From Desulfuromonadales bacterium (GTDB lineage Bacteria; Desulfobacterota; Desulfuromonadia; Geobacterales; Pseudopelobacteraceae): 38,966 bases of DNA. The notes beneath the pieces are model-generated. The model had not been told where the DNA came from and searched no databases. It was given only the letters and a program-made list of their open reading frames with translations. The stretch's first letter is position 1, and every line of letters begins with the position of its first letter. The DNA lies in the NCBI GenBank assembly GCA_013349325.1, contig DUZX01000037.1, positions 1-38,966 on the forward strand. The letters run 5' to 3'. Position numbers and translations under genes: made by a program. Of the stretch, positions 17,443 through 26,676 are shown piece by piece.

Positions 17443-19002
17443 TTATTCCCACTCGATCGTTGCCGGCGGCTTACTGGAAATATCGTACACCACCCGGTTG
17501 ATACCCTTGACTTCGTTGATGATCCGGCCACTGATGCGGGCCAGATCGTCGTACGGCATCTGATACCAGCCGGCGGTCATAAAATCTTTGGTTTCAACAG
17601 CCCGCAAGGCGACTACATACTCATAGGTACGCCCATCACCCATGACACCGACGCTTTTAACCGGAAGAAACACGGCAAAAGCCTGGCTGATTTTTTCGTA
17701 ATGTCCGCTGACGTAGAGTTCTTCGATGTAAATGGCATCTGCACGGCGTAGAATATCACAGTACTCTTTTTTAACCTCGCCCAAGATGCGCACGCCCAAC
17801 CCCGGTCCGGGGAAAGGGTGCCGCCAGACCATCTGATGCGGCAGACCGAGCTCTTCACCGATCGCCCGGACTTCATCCTTGAACAGCTCGCGCAGCGGCT
17901 CCAGCAGTTTCAGTTTCATGTAGTCGGGCAGACCGCCAACGTTGTGATGACTCTTTATGTTGTGGGCCTTTCCGCTTTTGGCGCCGGCGGATTCAATCAC
18001 ATCCGGATAGATGGTACCTTGAGCCAGCCAGGTGGCGTCCTTGATCAACCTGGACTGCTCTTCAAAAATATCGACAAACAGACCTCCGATAATTTTGCGT
18101 TTTTTCTCCGGATCGGTGACACCGGCCAGGGCGGAGAGAAAGCGCTCTTCCGCATCAACCCTGATAACCTTGACGCCCAGATTGTGGGCAAAGGTCGCCA
18201 TGACCTGATCCCCCTCCCCCAGTCGCAAGAGACCGTTGTCAACAAAAACGCAGGTCAGCTGTTCACCGACCGCCCGGTGAATCAGGGCTGCCGCTACTGA
18301 AGAATCGACTCCGCCCGACAAACCGAGAATAACGTGCTGATCACCGACCTGATGACGAATACGCGCTACGGCGTCTTCAATGATCTGGCCGGGTGTCCAC
18401 TGACCGGAACAGCCGCAGACGGTGCGGACAAAGGTGTCAATCAGCATTTCACCGCGCGGAGTGTGATTCACTTCGGGATGAAACTGTACACCGTAGAGGT
18501 TGCGGGCGACATTCTGAATGGCACAGACCGGAGCATTGGCCGTTTCGGCAATTACCTCAAAACCATCCGGTACACGGGCTACATGATCGCCATGGCTCAT
18601 CCAGACCGGACTGGCACCTTCAACAAAAAAGCTTTCAAAGAGCGCACCCGGTTTTCCGACCGCCAGTAGTTCAGCATGCCCGAATTCACGTTTGCCGGCA
18701 GGTACGACCTCTCCGCCGAAATGACGGCTCATCACCTGCATGCCGTAGCAGATACCGAGTACCGGCACACCCAGCTCGAACAGTAGTTCGTCAATGGAAG
18801 GGGCACCCTGATCGTAGACTGAACAGGGACCGCCCGAAAGTATGATGCCGCGCGGAGCAAACGCCCGGATAGCAGCAATCCCCATATCAAAGGGGTGCAA
18901 CTCGCAATAGACATGCGCCTCACGCACCCGGCGGGCAATCAACTGGGTATATTGTGAGCCGAAATCGAGGATCAGTATTTTCTGGTTGTGGATATCTGAC
19001 AT
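17443..19002 (-). CDS. guaA: GMP synthase (glutamine-hydrolysing)
   Basis: 519 aa, full length. The N-terminal class I glutamine amidotransferase starts [20 protein letters not shown] and has the nucleophile in LGICYGMQ (Cys85) and the His-Glu pair in QFHPEVNHT. The ATP-pyrophosphatase domain has [10 protein letters not shown], and the C-terminal dimerisation domain ends IEWE. It converts XMP to GMP with glutamine and ATP. It has its own promoter between guaB and guaA and is followed closely by ccoN. Confidence 0.97.
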   Translation of the reverse strand: MSDIHNQKILILDFGSQYTQLIARRVREAHVYCELHPFDMGIAAIRAFAPRGIILSGGPCSVYDQGAPSIDELLFELGVPVLGICYGMQVMSRHFGGEVVPAGKREFGHAELLAVGKPGALFESFFVEGASPVWMSHGDHVARVPDGFEVIAETANAPVCAIQNVARNLYGVQFHPEVNHTPRGEMLIDTFVRTVCGCSGQWTPGQIIEDAVARIRHQVGDQHVILGLSGGVDSSVAAALIHRAVGEQLTCVFVDNGLLRLGEGDQVMATFAHNLGVKVIRVDAEERFLSALAGVTDPEKKRKIIGGLFVDIFEEQSRLIKDATWLAQGTIYPDVIESAGAKSGKAHNIKSHHNVGGLPDYMKLKLLEPLRELFKDEVRAIGEELGLPHQMVWRHPFPGPGLGVRILGEVKKEYCDILRRADAIYIEELYVSGHYEKISQAFAVFLPVKSVGVMGDGRTYEYVVALRAVETKDFMTAGWYQMPYDDLARISGRIINEVKGINRVVYDISSKPPATIEWE

Positions 19003-19063
19003 GGATGGACCTTACGGGCTCACAGCGGACTAAAAAGATAACTTTAATCTTGTATCCCAGATT

Positions 19064-19092
19064 TATTTATACTAAAGCGGCAAATATGTCAA
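19064..19092 (-). promoter_or_regulatory. Predicted sigma-70 promoter of guaA
   Basis: On the minus strand a perfect TTGACA (19087-19092), a 17-base spacer and TAAATA, or with a 15-base spacer TATAAA, lie about 60-90 bp before the guaA start and after the guaB terminator. guaA can therefore be transcribed independently of guaB. Confidence 0.55.
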
Positions 19093-19110
19093 CCCCGGAA
19101 AATAACCGTA

Positions 19111-19148
19111 CAATAAAAAGCTGCCCCGGCGAACAACCGGGGCAGCTT
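19111..19148 (-). terminator. Rho-independent terminator after guaB
   Basis: A perfect 12-bp stem (AAGCTGCCCCGG / CCGGGGCAGCTT) with a 7-base loop is followed on the minus strand by TTTTTATTG, 11 bp after the guaB stop. It separates guaB from guaA. Confidence 0.9.
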
Positions 19149-19159
19149 GAAATAAGGTA

Positions 19160-20629
19160 TTAATTTCCGACACGATAGTTAGGCGCTTCCTTGGTTATTG
19201 TAACATCGTGAACATGCGACTCTTTTAATCCGGCACCGGTAATCCGGATAAAACGACCCTTTTCCTGTAGCTCCTGGATTGTGGCGGCACCGGTGTACCC
19301 CATACCGGAGCGGAGCCCCCCCAGAAGCTGATGAATGTTGGCTGATAGCGGCCCGCGCAGCGGCACCATCCCTTCGATCCCTTCCGGTACCAGCTTGACA
19401 TCCTCACCGACATCGGATTGGAAGTAGCGATCCTTGCTGCCATCTTTCATGGCGCCGATCGAACCCATACCGCGATAGCTCTTGTAGGTACGCCCCTGAT
19501 ACAGGACAGTATCGCCAGGAGATTCTTCCGTGCCGGCAAACAGTGAACCGATCATGATACAATCAGCTCCGGCTGCCACCGCTTTCGGCAGGTCACCGGA
19601 ATACTTGATGCCGCCGTCGGCTATCACCGGAATGCCATACTTGTGGGCCAAGCGGGCACATTCGTGAATCGCGGTAACCTGCGGAACTCCGACACCAGCC
19701 ACAATACGGGTCGTACAGATTGATCCCGGTCCGATTCCGACCTTGATGCCGTCAGCACCGGCCTTGATCAGCGCCTCTGCCGCTTCGGCAGTCGCAATGT
19801 TACCGGCAATTATTTCTACACCCGGAAAGGTTGATTTGGCACGTTGGATCGCCTCCAGAACTCCCTGGGAATGCCCATGAGCTGTATCGATGACAATCAC
19901 GTCCACCCCGGCCTTGATCAGTGCCTCCATGCGAGCCTCCATCTCGGAGGTCGGACCGACGGCCGCACCAGCCCGCAGACGTCCCAGACAGTCTTTACAG
20001 GCAAACGGATATTTTTTAACCTTCTCGATATCCTTAATCGTGATCAACCCTTTCAGAAAGCGGTCGTCATCAACCACCAGCAACTTCTCAACGCGCGTAT
20101 GTTTCAGAATTTCCTTGGCCTGCTCCAGTGTAGTTCCGACCGCGACGGTAACCAGGTTGCGCTTGGTCATACGGGCCGAAATCGGCAGATCAAAGTCCGT
20201 CTCAAAACGCAGGTCCCGATTGGTAAGAATGCCGACCAGCTTACCATCAGGCCTGGTGATCGGTACACCGGAAATGCGATAGCGCTGCATGATATCCAGC
20301 GCCTCACTGATTTTTTGCGTCGGCCGCATGGTGATCGGATCAACGATCATACCGGATTCGCTCTTTTTGACCTTGTCCACTTCATAGGCCTGAGCCTCGA
20401 TCGACAGGTTTTTATGTATAATTCCGAGTCCCCCCTCACGGGCCATGCAGATAGCGGTACGCGCCTCCGTAACTGTATCCATAGCAGCACTGACCAGTGG
20501 AATATTCAGTGAGATATTACGGGAAATTCGAGTTGTGATATTAGCATCGCGAGGCAGGATAAGGGAATGGGCGGGGACAAGCAGAACGTCATCAAAGGTA
20601 AGACCTTCGGTCAGTTTGTCATAATGCAT
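19160..20629 (-). CDS. guaB: IMP dehydrogenase
   Basis: 489 aa, full length. The start [15 protein letters not shown], a pair of CBS domains inserted at about 95-205 and the catalytic loop GSICTTR with the active-site cysteine identify it. The flap ([10 protein letters not shown]) is also intact. It oxidises IMP to XMP with NAD+, the committed step to GMP; guaA downstream does the next step. AAGGAG lies 7 bases before the ATG. A weak TTGACT-N17-TAACTT promoter may lie at about 20665-20695. Confidence 0.97.
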   Translation of the reverse strand: MHYDKLTEGLTFDDVLLVPAHSLILPRDANITTRISRNISLNIPLVSAAMDTVTEARTAICMAREGGLGIIHKNLSIEAQAYEVDKVKKSESGMIVDPITMRPTQKISEALDIMQRYRISGVPITRPDGKLVGILTNRDLRFETDFDLPISARMTKRNLVTVAVGTTLEQAKEILKHTRVEKLLVVDDDRFLKGLITIKDIEKVKKYPFACKDCLGRLRAGAAVGPTSEMEARMEALIKAGVDVIVIDTAHGHSQGVLEAIQRAKSTFPGVEIIAGNIATAEAAEALIKAGADGIKVGIGPGSICTTRIVAGVGVPQVTAIHECARLAHKYGIPVIADGGIKYSGDLPKAVAAGADCIMIGSLFAGTEESPGDTVLYQGRTYKSYRGMGSIGAMKDGSKDRYFQSDVGEDVKLVPEGIEGMVPLRGPLSANIHQLLGGLRSGMGYTGAATIQELQEKGRFIRITGAGLKESHVHDVTITKEAPNYRVGN

Positions 20630-20776
20630 ACACAGCTCCTTGCGGATGAAAATTTTGTTGAAGTTAGTACAGCGTACCGGTCAAGTCAAGGGAAATGGAC
20701 ACGATACGGTATACGTCTGTAGGTACAATTGATCTCTGGAATGAAAAGCGGAACTGTAGTATAACCGGCAAAAATC

Positions 20777-21865
20777 ATGAAAGCAGCAGGCATGCCACCA
20801 AACCATCGCTTCACTCATAAACGCTCCATCAAAAGCGGCCTGCCCCCCGGTAGTCTGGTTCATATCGGTAAAAGCCCGGACAAAGCGATCCAGATTTCGG
20901 TGATGGTCTATAATAGTGATGCTGTTGATGAACATCAGTATCATCAGGCCGCTCAGTATCGCCAGCTTTCGCGCAGTAACGGCGTTACCTGGATTAACAT
21001 CGAAGGGGTTCACGACGTCGAAGCCATCCGCCATATCGGGGAGTGTCACACTTTTCACCCCTTGGTGCTCGAGGATATTGTCAACACGGTACAACGCCCC
21101 AAAATTGAAGATTATGGCGACTACCTGTTTATAGTACTGCGCATGCTGCGCCCGACTGACCAGGGCGATTTCAGTTCGGAGCAGCTCAGTCTGATTCTCG
21201 GCCCGGATTACCTGTTTACGTTTCAGGAGGGAATCAAGGGTGATGTCTTTGACGGTGTACGTGGCCGAATTCGGAGCGGTAAAGGAAAGATCTGCGGTAT
21301 GGGCTCAGACTATCTGGCCTACGCATTGATCGACGCAGTTGTTGACAGCTATTTCAGCGTTCTGGAAAATTTCGGCGAGCGGATCGTCGATGTCGAAGAG
21401 CAGCTGGCGCTGACGCCGAATCACTCGTCTCTGCAGCTGATCATCGGCATGAAAAAGGAGGTTATATTCCTGCGCAAGTCCGTCTGGCCGCTGCGTGAGG
21501 CGATCTCCTTTCTGGAGCGGGGCGACAGCGAGCTTTTGCACGATTCAACCCGACTCTATTTCCGTGATGTCTACGATCACACGGTCCAGGTGATCGACAC
21601 CGTTGAAACCTACCGCGATCTGCTCTCCGGCATGCTCGACCTGTACCTCTCCAGCATCAGCAACCGCACGAATGAAGTCATGAAGTTCCTGACCGTAATC
21701 GGCACGATTTTTATGCCGCTGACGTTTCTGGTCGGTGTCTACGGCATGAACTTCAAGCACCTTCCCGAACTGGAATGGTACAATGGTTACTTCGCCTTAT
21801 GGGGGCTCATGATCGCCATCTCGCTGCTGATGGTGCTCTATTTTAAAAAACGACGCTGGCTGTAA
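20777..21865 (+). CDS. corA: CorA-type magnesium/cobalt transporter
   Basis: 362 aa. The cytoplasmic funnel domain (WINIEGVHDVEAIRHIGECH, then VLEDIVNTVQRPKIEDYGDY) is followed by two C-terminal membrane helices, with the ion-selectivity motif YGMNF between the first helix and the loop (about 323-327), and a basic end KKRRWL. It forms a pentameric Mg2+ channel in the inner membrane. The start is uncertain: ATG 20777 or ATG 20792, neither with a strong ribosome-binding site. It lies divergently from guaB and 14 bp before the small membrane gene. Confidence 0.93.
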   Translation: MKAAGMPPNHRFTHKRSIKSGLPPGSLVHIGKSPDKAIQISVMVYNSDAVDEHQYHQAAQYRQLSRSNGVTWINIEGVHDVEAIRHIGECHTFHPLVLEDIVNTVQRPKIEDYGDYLFIVLRMLRPTDQGDFSSEQLSLILGPDYLFTFQEGIKGDVFDGVRGRIRSGKGKICGMGSDYLAYALIDAVVDSYFSVLENFGERIVDVEEQLALTPNHSSLQLIIGMKKEVIFLRKSVWPLREAISFLERGDSELLHDSTRLYFRDVYDHTVQVIDTVETYRDLLSGMLDLYLSSISNRTNEVMKFLTVIGTIFMPLTFLVGVYGMNFKHLPELEWYNGYFALWGLMIAISLLMVLYFKKRRWL

Positions 21866-21879
21866 CGCAAGGGAAAACG

Positions 21880-22227
21880 ATGACACGCTTGATACTTAAA
21901 TGGACACTCAACTCCGTCGCCCTGTTTGCCGTGATGAGGCTGCTGCCCGGCATCCAGATCGACCGCTTTCAGGACCTGCTGCTGGCCACGCTGGTGATCG
22001 GCCTGCTGAACGCTTTTCTGCGACCGGTGATCATTCTTTTAACACTGCCGGTTACGATGATGACACTGGGGCTCTTTACGCTGGTGATCAACGGCCTGAT
22101 GTTTTATCTGGCGGCACACCTGGTCAGCGGTTTTCATCTCAGCAGCTTTGGGATCGCTTTTCAGGCCGCACTGCTGTTCAGCCTGATCAGCTTTGTGCTG
22201 AACATGCTGTTCGGAACGAAGAAGTGA
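21880..22227 (+). CDS. Phage-holin-IV-superfamily small membrane protein
   Basis: 115 aa with about four hydrophobic segments (NSVALFAVMRLLPGI, LLLATLVIGLLNAFLRPVII, MMTLGLFTLVINGLMFYL, FQAALLFSLISFVLNMLF). The LLNAFLRPVIILLTLPVT motif is typical of the widespread PF04020 family, named after phage holins though nearly always chromosomal and of unknown role. AAGGGA precedes the ATG. Its TGA overlaps the GTG start of tilS (GTGA), so the genes are coupled. Confidence 0.85.
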   Translation: MTRLILKWTLNSVALFAVMRLLPGIQIDRFQDLLLATLVIGLLNAFLRPVIILLTLPVTMMTLGLFTLVINGLMFYLAAHLVSGFHLSSFGIAFQAALLFSLISFVLNMLFGTKK

Positions 22228-23672
22228 CCTTTGAATCGGCACTTCTTGCCAGAGTCAGCCGGACTATCCGTCAACGCCAGCTCTTCCGGACAGATGACAC
22301 ACTGATCGTGGCGATATCGGGGGGCGCCGACTCGACCGCCCTGCTGGATCTGCTGACCCGGCTCCCCGGTTATAACCTGCGCCTGGTTGCCGCCCATCTG
22401 AACCACTGCCTGCGCGACGCAGACTCCGACGGTGATCAGGAATTCTGCCATACATTGGCAGAACGCTGCGCCATCCCGTTTGAAAGCCAACGTATTGCAG
22501 TCAAACAGCTGGCAGAGCAGCAGCATCTGAACCTGGAAGATGCCGGACGTCAGGCGCGTATCCGCTTTCTGGATCAGCTCCGCAGCATAAATGGAGCGGC
22601 TGCAGTTGTGCTGGCACATCACGCCGATGATCAGGCTGAAACGGTGTTGATGCGGCTGTTACGCGGCTCCGGCATAACCGGATTGTCCGGCATGGCCCAT
22701 CGTAATCAGCGCGGTTATGTCAGGCCGCTTCTGGATATACCCCGGTCTGAGATTGAACGCTATCTGCGCGAACGTGGGCTCAGCTGGCGCGAAGATGCCA
22801 GCAACCGCGACACGGATTTTCTGCGCAACCGTATTCGCCACCAACTGCTGCCGGTTCTGGAACAGTACAACCCCGCCATCCGCAGCACTCTCTCATCAAC
22901 AGCCGCCATAATAGGCGATGATGAATCACTGTTGGCCGACCTGGCCGAACAGACCTGTGACACTTCATTCCGCAGGGAGAACGACGCTATCGTCGGCACC
23001 ATCAGTCAGCTCACGTCACTGCACCCTGCCCTGCTGCGCAGAGTGTTGCGACATGCTCTTAAAACAGTGACCGGCACTCTGGAGGCGATCAGTCAACGCC
23101 ACATTGCGGCAATCTGCGCCATGGTTGCCGCCGAGCGTCCCAACGCTCGTCTGGCTCTCCCGCACGGTGTTTCAGCTATCAGGGAATATGATCTGCTTCG
23201 ACTCCGCTCAGCAACCGTGCTTCAACTTCCTTCGACTCACTTCGACTTCGCTCAGCGCAAGCCGTTCAGGACGGGCCGCTCAACAACCGTTTCTGATGCA
23301 GGGTTTGAGCTGACAATTACGGCACCCGGCAGGTATCCGCTCCCTGAAGGTGGTTCTCTGTGCATCACAGCAACCTCTGCCGCACCCATCCCGACTGATG
23401 CCACCAGCATCTGCATCGACCTCAACAAGCTGCCCTTCCCCTGGCAGATCCGTACCTTCCGCTCCGGTGACCGCATGATACCGTTCGGCATGCACGGTAG
23501 AAAAAAAGTCAAGGACGTCTTTATCGACCGGAAGATACCGGTCTCCGTACGCAGGCGAATTCCGCTGCTATTCTGCGGTGATCAGCTGGTCTGGATTGCA
23601 GGGGTCTGTGTTTCGGAAATTGCTCGAGTAGATTCCGTTTCCGACAGGATGGTTCGAGTTTCGCTGGATTGA
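22224..23672 (+). CDS. tilS: tRNA(Ile)-lysidine synthase
   Basis: 482 aa from the GTG at 22224 that overlaps the upstream stop; the frame is open further back but only as a shadow of the membrane gene. The PP-loop VAISGGADSTALLDLL (SGGADS at 32-37), HLNHCLRDADSDGDQEFC, VVLAHHADDQAETVLMRLLR and the C-terminal FRSGDRMIPFGMHGRKKVKD with FIDRKIPVSVR identify TilS. It attaches lysine to C34 of tRNA-Ile(CAU), an essential modification. A Gly/Arg-rich linker between the middle and C-terminal domains is encoded by a repeat-like insertion (23240-23283). The gene ends 155 bp before the tRNA-Thr island boundary. Confidence 0.95.
   Translation: MTFESALLARVSRTIRQRQLFRTDDTLIVAISGGADSTALLDLLTRLPGYNLRLVAAHLNHCLRDADSDGDQEFCHTLAERCAIPFESQRIAVKQLAEQQHLNLEDAGRQARIRFLDQLRSINGAAAVVLAHHADDQAETVLMRLLRGSGITGLSGMAHRNQRGYVRPLLDIPRSEIERYLRERGLSWREDASNRDTDFLRNRIRHQLLPVLEQYNPAIRSTLSSTAAIIGDDESLLADLAEQTCDTSFRRENDAIVGTISQLTSLHPALLRRVLRHALKTVTGTLEAISQRHIAAICAMVAAERPNARLALPHGVSAIREYDLLRLRSATVLQLPSTHFDFAQRKPFRTGRSTTVSDAGFELTITAPGRYPLPEGGSLCITATSAAPIPTDATSICIDLNKLPFPWQIRTFRSGDRMIPFGMHGRKKVKDVFIDRKIPVSVRRRIPLLFCGDQLVWIAGVCVSEIARVDSVSDRMVRVSLD
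23196..23283 (+). repeat. TTCGACTYCGCTCAGC-type repeat within tilS
   Basis: CTTCGACTCCGCTCAGC (23196-23212) and CTTCGACTTCGCTCAGC (23240-23256) differ at one base. The second is followed by GCAAGCCGTTCAGGACGGGCC and encodes HFDFAQRKPFRTGRST. From memory, TTCGACTTCGCTCAGC strings belong to a small interspersed repeat common in many genomes. Here it sits in frame in a linker. Confidence 0.5.
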
Positions 23673-23790
23673 TGGTGGCATCAAGCTGAGAAGTAAATTG
23701 TTGCGACAGTTGCGACAAGTGTCGAAAGATGCTTCCGGTTTTTCTATAGACAAATTGCTTCAACGCAATCCATACGCAACCCAATAAAAA

Positions 23791-23826
23791 AGGCATCTAC
23801 AACCTAAATTGTAAGCGCCTGTTTTT
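23791..23826 (+). terminator. Probable terminator downstream of tilS
   Basis: AGGC-ATC-TACAA and TTGTA-AGC-GCCT form an interrupted stem around a 6-base loop, followed on the plus strand by GTTTTTA. It abuts the left attachment site. Similar hairpins flank many tRNA integration sites, so it may instead be a relic of an earlier insertion. Confidence 0.55.
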
Positions 23827-23827
23827 A

Positions 23828-23844
23828 TGGAGCCATTTGTCGGA
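23828..23844 (+). repeat. Left attachment-site direct repeat (partial tRNA-Thr 3' end)
   Basis: TGGAGCCATTTGTCGGA is identical to the 3' end of the tRNA-Thr gene at 30406-30422, then diverges (TTCAAC against ATCGAAC). It marks the left integration boundary. Confidence 0.9.
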
Positions 23845-23884
23845 TTCAACGTTAGAAATTATAACCTCTTGAATCCCTAGTTGG

Positions 23885-23912
23885 TTTTTATAGATTTCTC
23901 AGTACCCCTCTA
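23885..23912 (+). repeat. Left copy of a 28-bp inverted repeat (candidate integrase arm site)
   Basis: Starts TTTTTATAGATTTCTCAG and ends ACCCCTCTA. It is the exact reverse complement of 30349-30376. It lies 41 bp inside the left direct repeat and just before the integrase gene. Weaker inverted similarity extends outward (TTATAACCTCTTGAA against TTATAAACCCTTGAA). Confidence 0.85.
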
Positions 23913-23949
23913 AATTGTTCAGTAATTGCTACAGTTTGGGGGAAATATC

Positions 23950-25551
23950 ATGGTGGTTTTGAGAGGCAAAACTTACTACTTTAGGCAGTGGATACCGCTG
24001 GACCTAAGAGAACTTTTCGGTTGCAACGAGCTACTAAGGAGTCTAAAAACGTCTGTACGAAGTGAAGCACGTCAGGCGGTGCGTATACTCGAGTATAAAG
24101 CCGAACGATTATTTTACTCAGTGAGATCAGGCATGCTGGATACACAGCAAATACGGGCAATAGTTGAAGATTACAAGCAAAGCACGTTAGCTAGCTTGCT
24201 AAACGCTAGGCGTGAATATGGGGCAATTGCTTATTTACCTCCCAGACTTCGTGAAGGGTTTGCAGAAGCACCGGCTAAAGAGCTTGTAGAGGCGGTTATT
24301 AAGGAGCATAGCAATAGGCAGGAAGATTTAGCGCTCTGTGTAAACACTAATGATCATGCAGGGGTTTCAGCTCTGGCAGATAGCCTTTTAGAAGAACATG
24401 GTGAGCAGCTCGACTCCAAGACTTTCCGCTTGATGTGCGAGTATTTGCTCAAGGCCCAAATTGATATAAGTCAGACGGTGGTTAAACGAATGATGGGAGA
24501 TTTCAGTAGTACGCAATCCGCCGTCACCGTGCCAATTACAAAACCGTTGCCAGCAGCTCCTAAGCTCTCCGAGTTGTTTGCTGCATACAAGGCTATAAAG
24601 ACCGCTCGAAACAAGTGGAGTACAAAGACGGCTGAGAACTTCGAGCGGTTCTATAAAGAGGCTATCGGCATCCTAGGGGATAAAGAGTTACCGGCCTACA
24701 CACAAGAAGATGCTATAGCTCTAATAGAAGCGTGGAAGGGGAATAGTAAAGGTACCGCTTCCGGGAAAATGGAGTTTCTATCCAGTCTCTTCAGGTACGC
24801 TTTAAAAAGCCCGGACTCGTGTGATAGGTGGCAAATCCGGGGTAATCCATTTACTGAGATGCAAATCGAAGGTTCAGAAAATGAGGCAAAAAAGAAGTTG
24901 CCGTATTCTAATGAAGACCTAATTAATCTCGCAACCGGTCTTCTGAGTGTTAAAAGGAGCATAGCGCCTCACAGATTCTGGGTACCTCTTATTGCTATGT
25001 ACAGCGGTATGAGGCAAGACGAAATTTGTCAATTACGGACAGCGGATATAGCACTGGTTGATGGAGTGCCGGTTTTTCATATCTGCCACAAACCGGAGTT
25101 GCGGCAGACAACCAAGGCGAAGAAGCTAAAGGTCTGTCCGGTGCATCCAATGCTAATAAAGTTAGGCCTTATTGAATTTTTAGAGGCTCAAAAACTAGGT
25201 AAGCAAGACAGATTATTCAGTACTCTGTCGTATTCGCAGGGAAAGGATTGGACTGGTAGAATCCGCACATGGTGGAACACCACATACCAAACAAAACACA
25301 TAAAAGACTGCTCTGGTAAGTCTTTCCACTCCATCAGGCATAGCTTCATAAACTGGTTCAAACAAAACGCTTGTTACGAGACGTATCGTGATAGGTCAAT
25401 CGTTCAATCGATGGTGGGCCATACAGAAGGGGACGTGACAAGTGAACACTATGAGCAGGATTATTTAGCTAGCGATAAATTAAAGATATTATCTAAATTA
25501 GATTACGGCTTGAGTCCAGAATTGGTTGAAGCTCTGATTGCCACTAAATAA
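23950..25551 (+). CDS. Tyrosine integrase of the tRNA-Thr island
   Basis: 533 aa from ATG 23950, preceded by GGGGGA (7 bases); a TTG at 23926 in frame is less likely. The N-terminal region (VVLRGKTYYFRQWIPLDLRE ... LLRSLKTSVRSEARQ) resembles the DUF6538 N-terminal part of long tyrosine integrases. A SAM-like core-binding domain (about 195-290) leads to the catalytic domain: R355 (YSGMRQDEICQL), H460 and R463 (HSIRHSF), H491 (MVGHTEGD) and nucleophile Y501 (SEHYEQDY). It should recombine the tRNA-Thr end with the element's attachment site. It sits next to the left end, as is usual. Confidence 0.93.
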   Translation: MVVLRGKTYYFRQWIPLDLRELFGCNELLRSLKTSVRSEARQAVRILEYKAERLFYSVRSGMLDTQQIRAIVEDYKQSTLASLLNARREYGAIAYLPPRLREGFAEAPAKELVEAVIKEHSNRQEDLALCVNTNDHAGVSALADSLLEEHGEQLDSKTFRLMCEYLLKAQIDISQTVVKRMMGDFSSTQSAVTVPITKPLPAAPKLSELFAAYKAIKTARNKWSTKTAENFERFYKEAIGILGDKELPAYTQEDAIALIEAWKGNSKGTASGKMEFLSSLFRYALKSPDSCDRWQIRGNPFTEMQIEGSENEAKKKLPYSNEDLINLATGLLSVKRSIAPHRFWVPLIAMYSGMRQDEICQLRTADIALVDGVPVFHICHKPELRQTTKAKKLKVCPVHPMLIKLGLIEFLEAQKLGKQDRLFSTLSYSQGKDWTGRIRTWWNTTYQTKHIKDCSGKSFHSIRHSFINWFKQNACYETYRDRSIVQSMVGHTEGDVTSEHYEQDYLASDKLKILSKLDYGLSPELVEALIATK

Positions 25552-25702
25552 TAGATTAGAGTTATTTAACCAAAAAGGTCTGGAAGAGTCGATACTAGCC
25601 TTATGTGCCGGATACCTTCAAAAGCAATACCTCCCGCCGCCAGTACCACATTAAACAATTCTAATACACGTTAGCCATAACGCATGCACACCCCCTCCCG
25701 AC

Positions 25703-25738
25703 AAGTGTAAGATTTGGGTATACCCCACAATTACACTT
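25703..25738. promoter_or_regulatory. Concentric dyad: candidate resolvase site or operator
   Basis: Outer arms AAGTGTAA (25703-25710) and TTACACTT (25731-25738) and an inner palindrome GGGTATACCC (25716-25725) share exactly the same centre (25720.5). The spacing suits a dimer binding site. A nearby imperfect dyad TGACA/TGTCA lies at 25744-25760. It is about 110 bp before the serine resolvase gene, where res sites usually lie. Confidence 0.55.
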
Positions 25739-25784
25739 TGTCCTGACAGTTTTTGTGTCAGATTTAAATGGTTAAAATAAATAC

Positions 25785-25813
25785 TTGACACAATCCGCAA
25801 AAGGTCTTAGACT
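25785..25813 (+). promoter_or_regulatory. Predicted promoter of the resolvase gene
   Basis: Perfect TTGACA, a 17-base spacer and TAGACT, placing the start of transcription about 30 bases before the ATG at 25851. It lies just downstream of the dyads at 25703-25760, so resolvase binding there could repress it. Confidence 0.6.
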
Positions 25814-25850
25814 CATAAACGACAGTATTCAAAACAGGGGGGGTGACAAT

Positions 25851-26402
25851 ATGAGTGGTCAGAAGATTGGATATATCAGGGTATCTAGCGCGGAGCAAAA
25901 TACAGAACGGCAACTTGAAGGGGTGACGCTGGACAGAGTGTTCACCGATAAGGTCTCAGGAAAAGACGTAAACCGACCTGCTTTAACAGAGATGCTGACC
26001 TTCATCCGGCAAGGGGACCATGTTATCGTTCATTCCCTGGATCGGCTGGCTAGAAACCTGGATGATCTACGCCGGATAGTGTCGGATCTTGTTACCCGTG
26101 GTATAAGCGTTGAATTCATAAAAGAGAAACTGACCTTCACGGGGGATGATTCACCGATTGCCATACTGCTTCTGTCAGTTATGGGAGCGTTCGCAGAGTT
26201 CGAGCGGTCACTGATACGAGAACGCCAGATTGAAGGCATAGCCATTGCAAAGCAAGCAGGACTATACAATGGGCGCAAGCGGGACATGACGGATGACCGG
26301 ATAGCAGAAATAAGGCAGCGTGCTGCTACCGGAGAAAAGAAAGCGGTGATTGCCAGAGATATGAAGATCAGCAGAGAGACCTTGTATAAATATCTTCAGT
26401 AA
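25851..26402 (+). CDS. Serine resolvase/invertase
   Basis: 183 aa from ATG 25851, with a GGGGGGGTGA Shine-Dalgarno region; an in-frame TTG at 25785 overlaps the -35 box and is rejected. Catalytic features are GYIRVSSAEQN (R10, S12), HSLDRLARNLDDL and FAEFERSLIRERQ in the long E-helix, and a C-terminal helix-turn-helix (KAVIARDMKISRETLYKYLQ). Length and architecture are those of small resolvases such as Tn3/gamma-delta and of Hin-type invertases. With no transposase nearby, a role in resolving multimers of the excised, replicating element fits best (inference). Confidence 0.92.
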   Translation: MSGQKIGYIRVSSAEQNTERQLEGVTLDRVFTDKVSGKDVNRPALTEMLTFIRQGDHVIVHSLDRLARNLDDLRRIVSDLVTRGISVEFIKEKLTFTGDDSPIAILLLSVMGAFAEFERSLIRERQIEGIAIAKQAGLYNGRKRDMTDDRIAEIRQRAATGEKKAVIARDMKISRETLYKYLQ

Positions 26403-26428
26403 AGCGTCAGCAGGTCATAGGGCATAAG

Positions 26429-26461
26429 AAGCACTGACCCTCACTGTGAGGGTCAGTGCTT
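26429..26461. terminator. Perfect 15-bp hairpin between convergent units
   Basis: AAGCACTGACCCTCA, loop CTG, TGAGGGTCAGTGCTT. It lies 27 bp after the resolvase stop and downstream of the minus-strand small gene at 26677-26826. No uridine run follows on either strand, so it may act as a Rho-independent-like end, an RNA stabiliser or a protein-binding site. Confidence 0.6.
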
Positions 26462-26676
26462 CGTTGGTGCTTTCCTAACCTCAAAATGAGTATGGGATTT
26501 CACATGGTGCCTAGCAAGATCCCGAGAATACCCCTTCAGGCTTCCAAATTTGCCCTGTACGGCATTCTAAACCTATTGCGCAGGTCAGTCATAGCCTGAA
26601 ATGAGCTTAAGCCTTAAAAGCTCGATTTTGAGCTTCTGCATTATAGCTGTGAAAGATACCGGTTAGAAATCCAGAT

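Noticed and set aside
20681-21094. 137-codon minus-strand frame opposite the start of corA
   Set aside because: Antisense shadow of corA extending into the promoter gap; no start signal or recognisable content.
21900-22223. Extension of the tilS frame upstream across the holin-like gene
   Set aside because: The upstream 108 codons are a frame-shadow of the membrane protein gene and have no TilS similarity; the GTG overlapping the upstream stop gives the normal N-terminus.
26453-26567. Minus-strand frame ending ARHHVKSHTHFEVRKAPTKH before the 15-bp hairpin
   Set aside because: Protein-like in part, but only about 38 codons with no standard start codon; not enough to call a gene.
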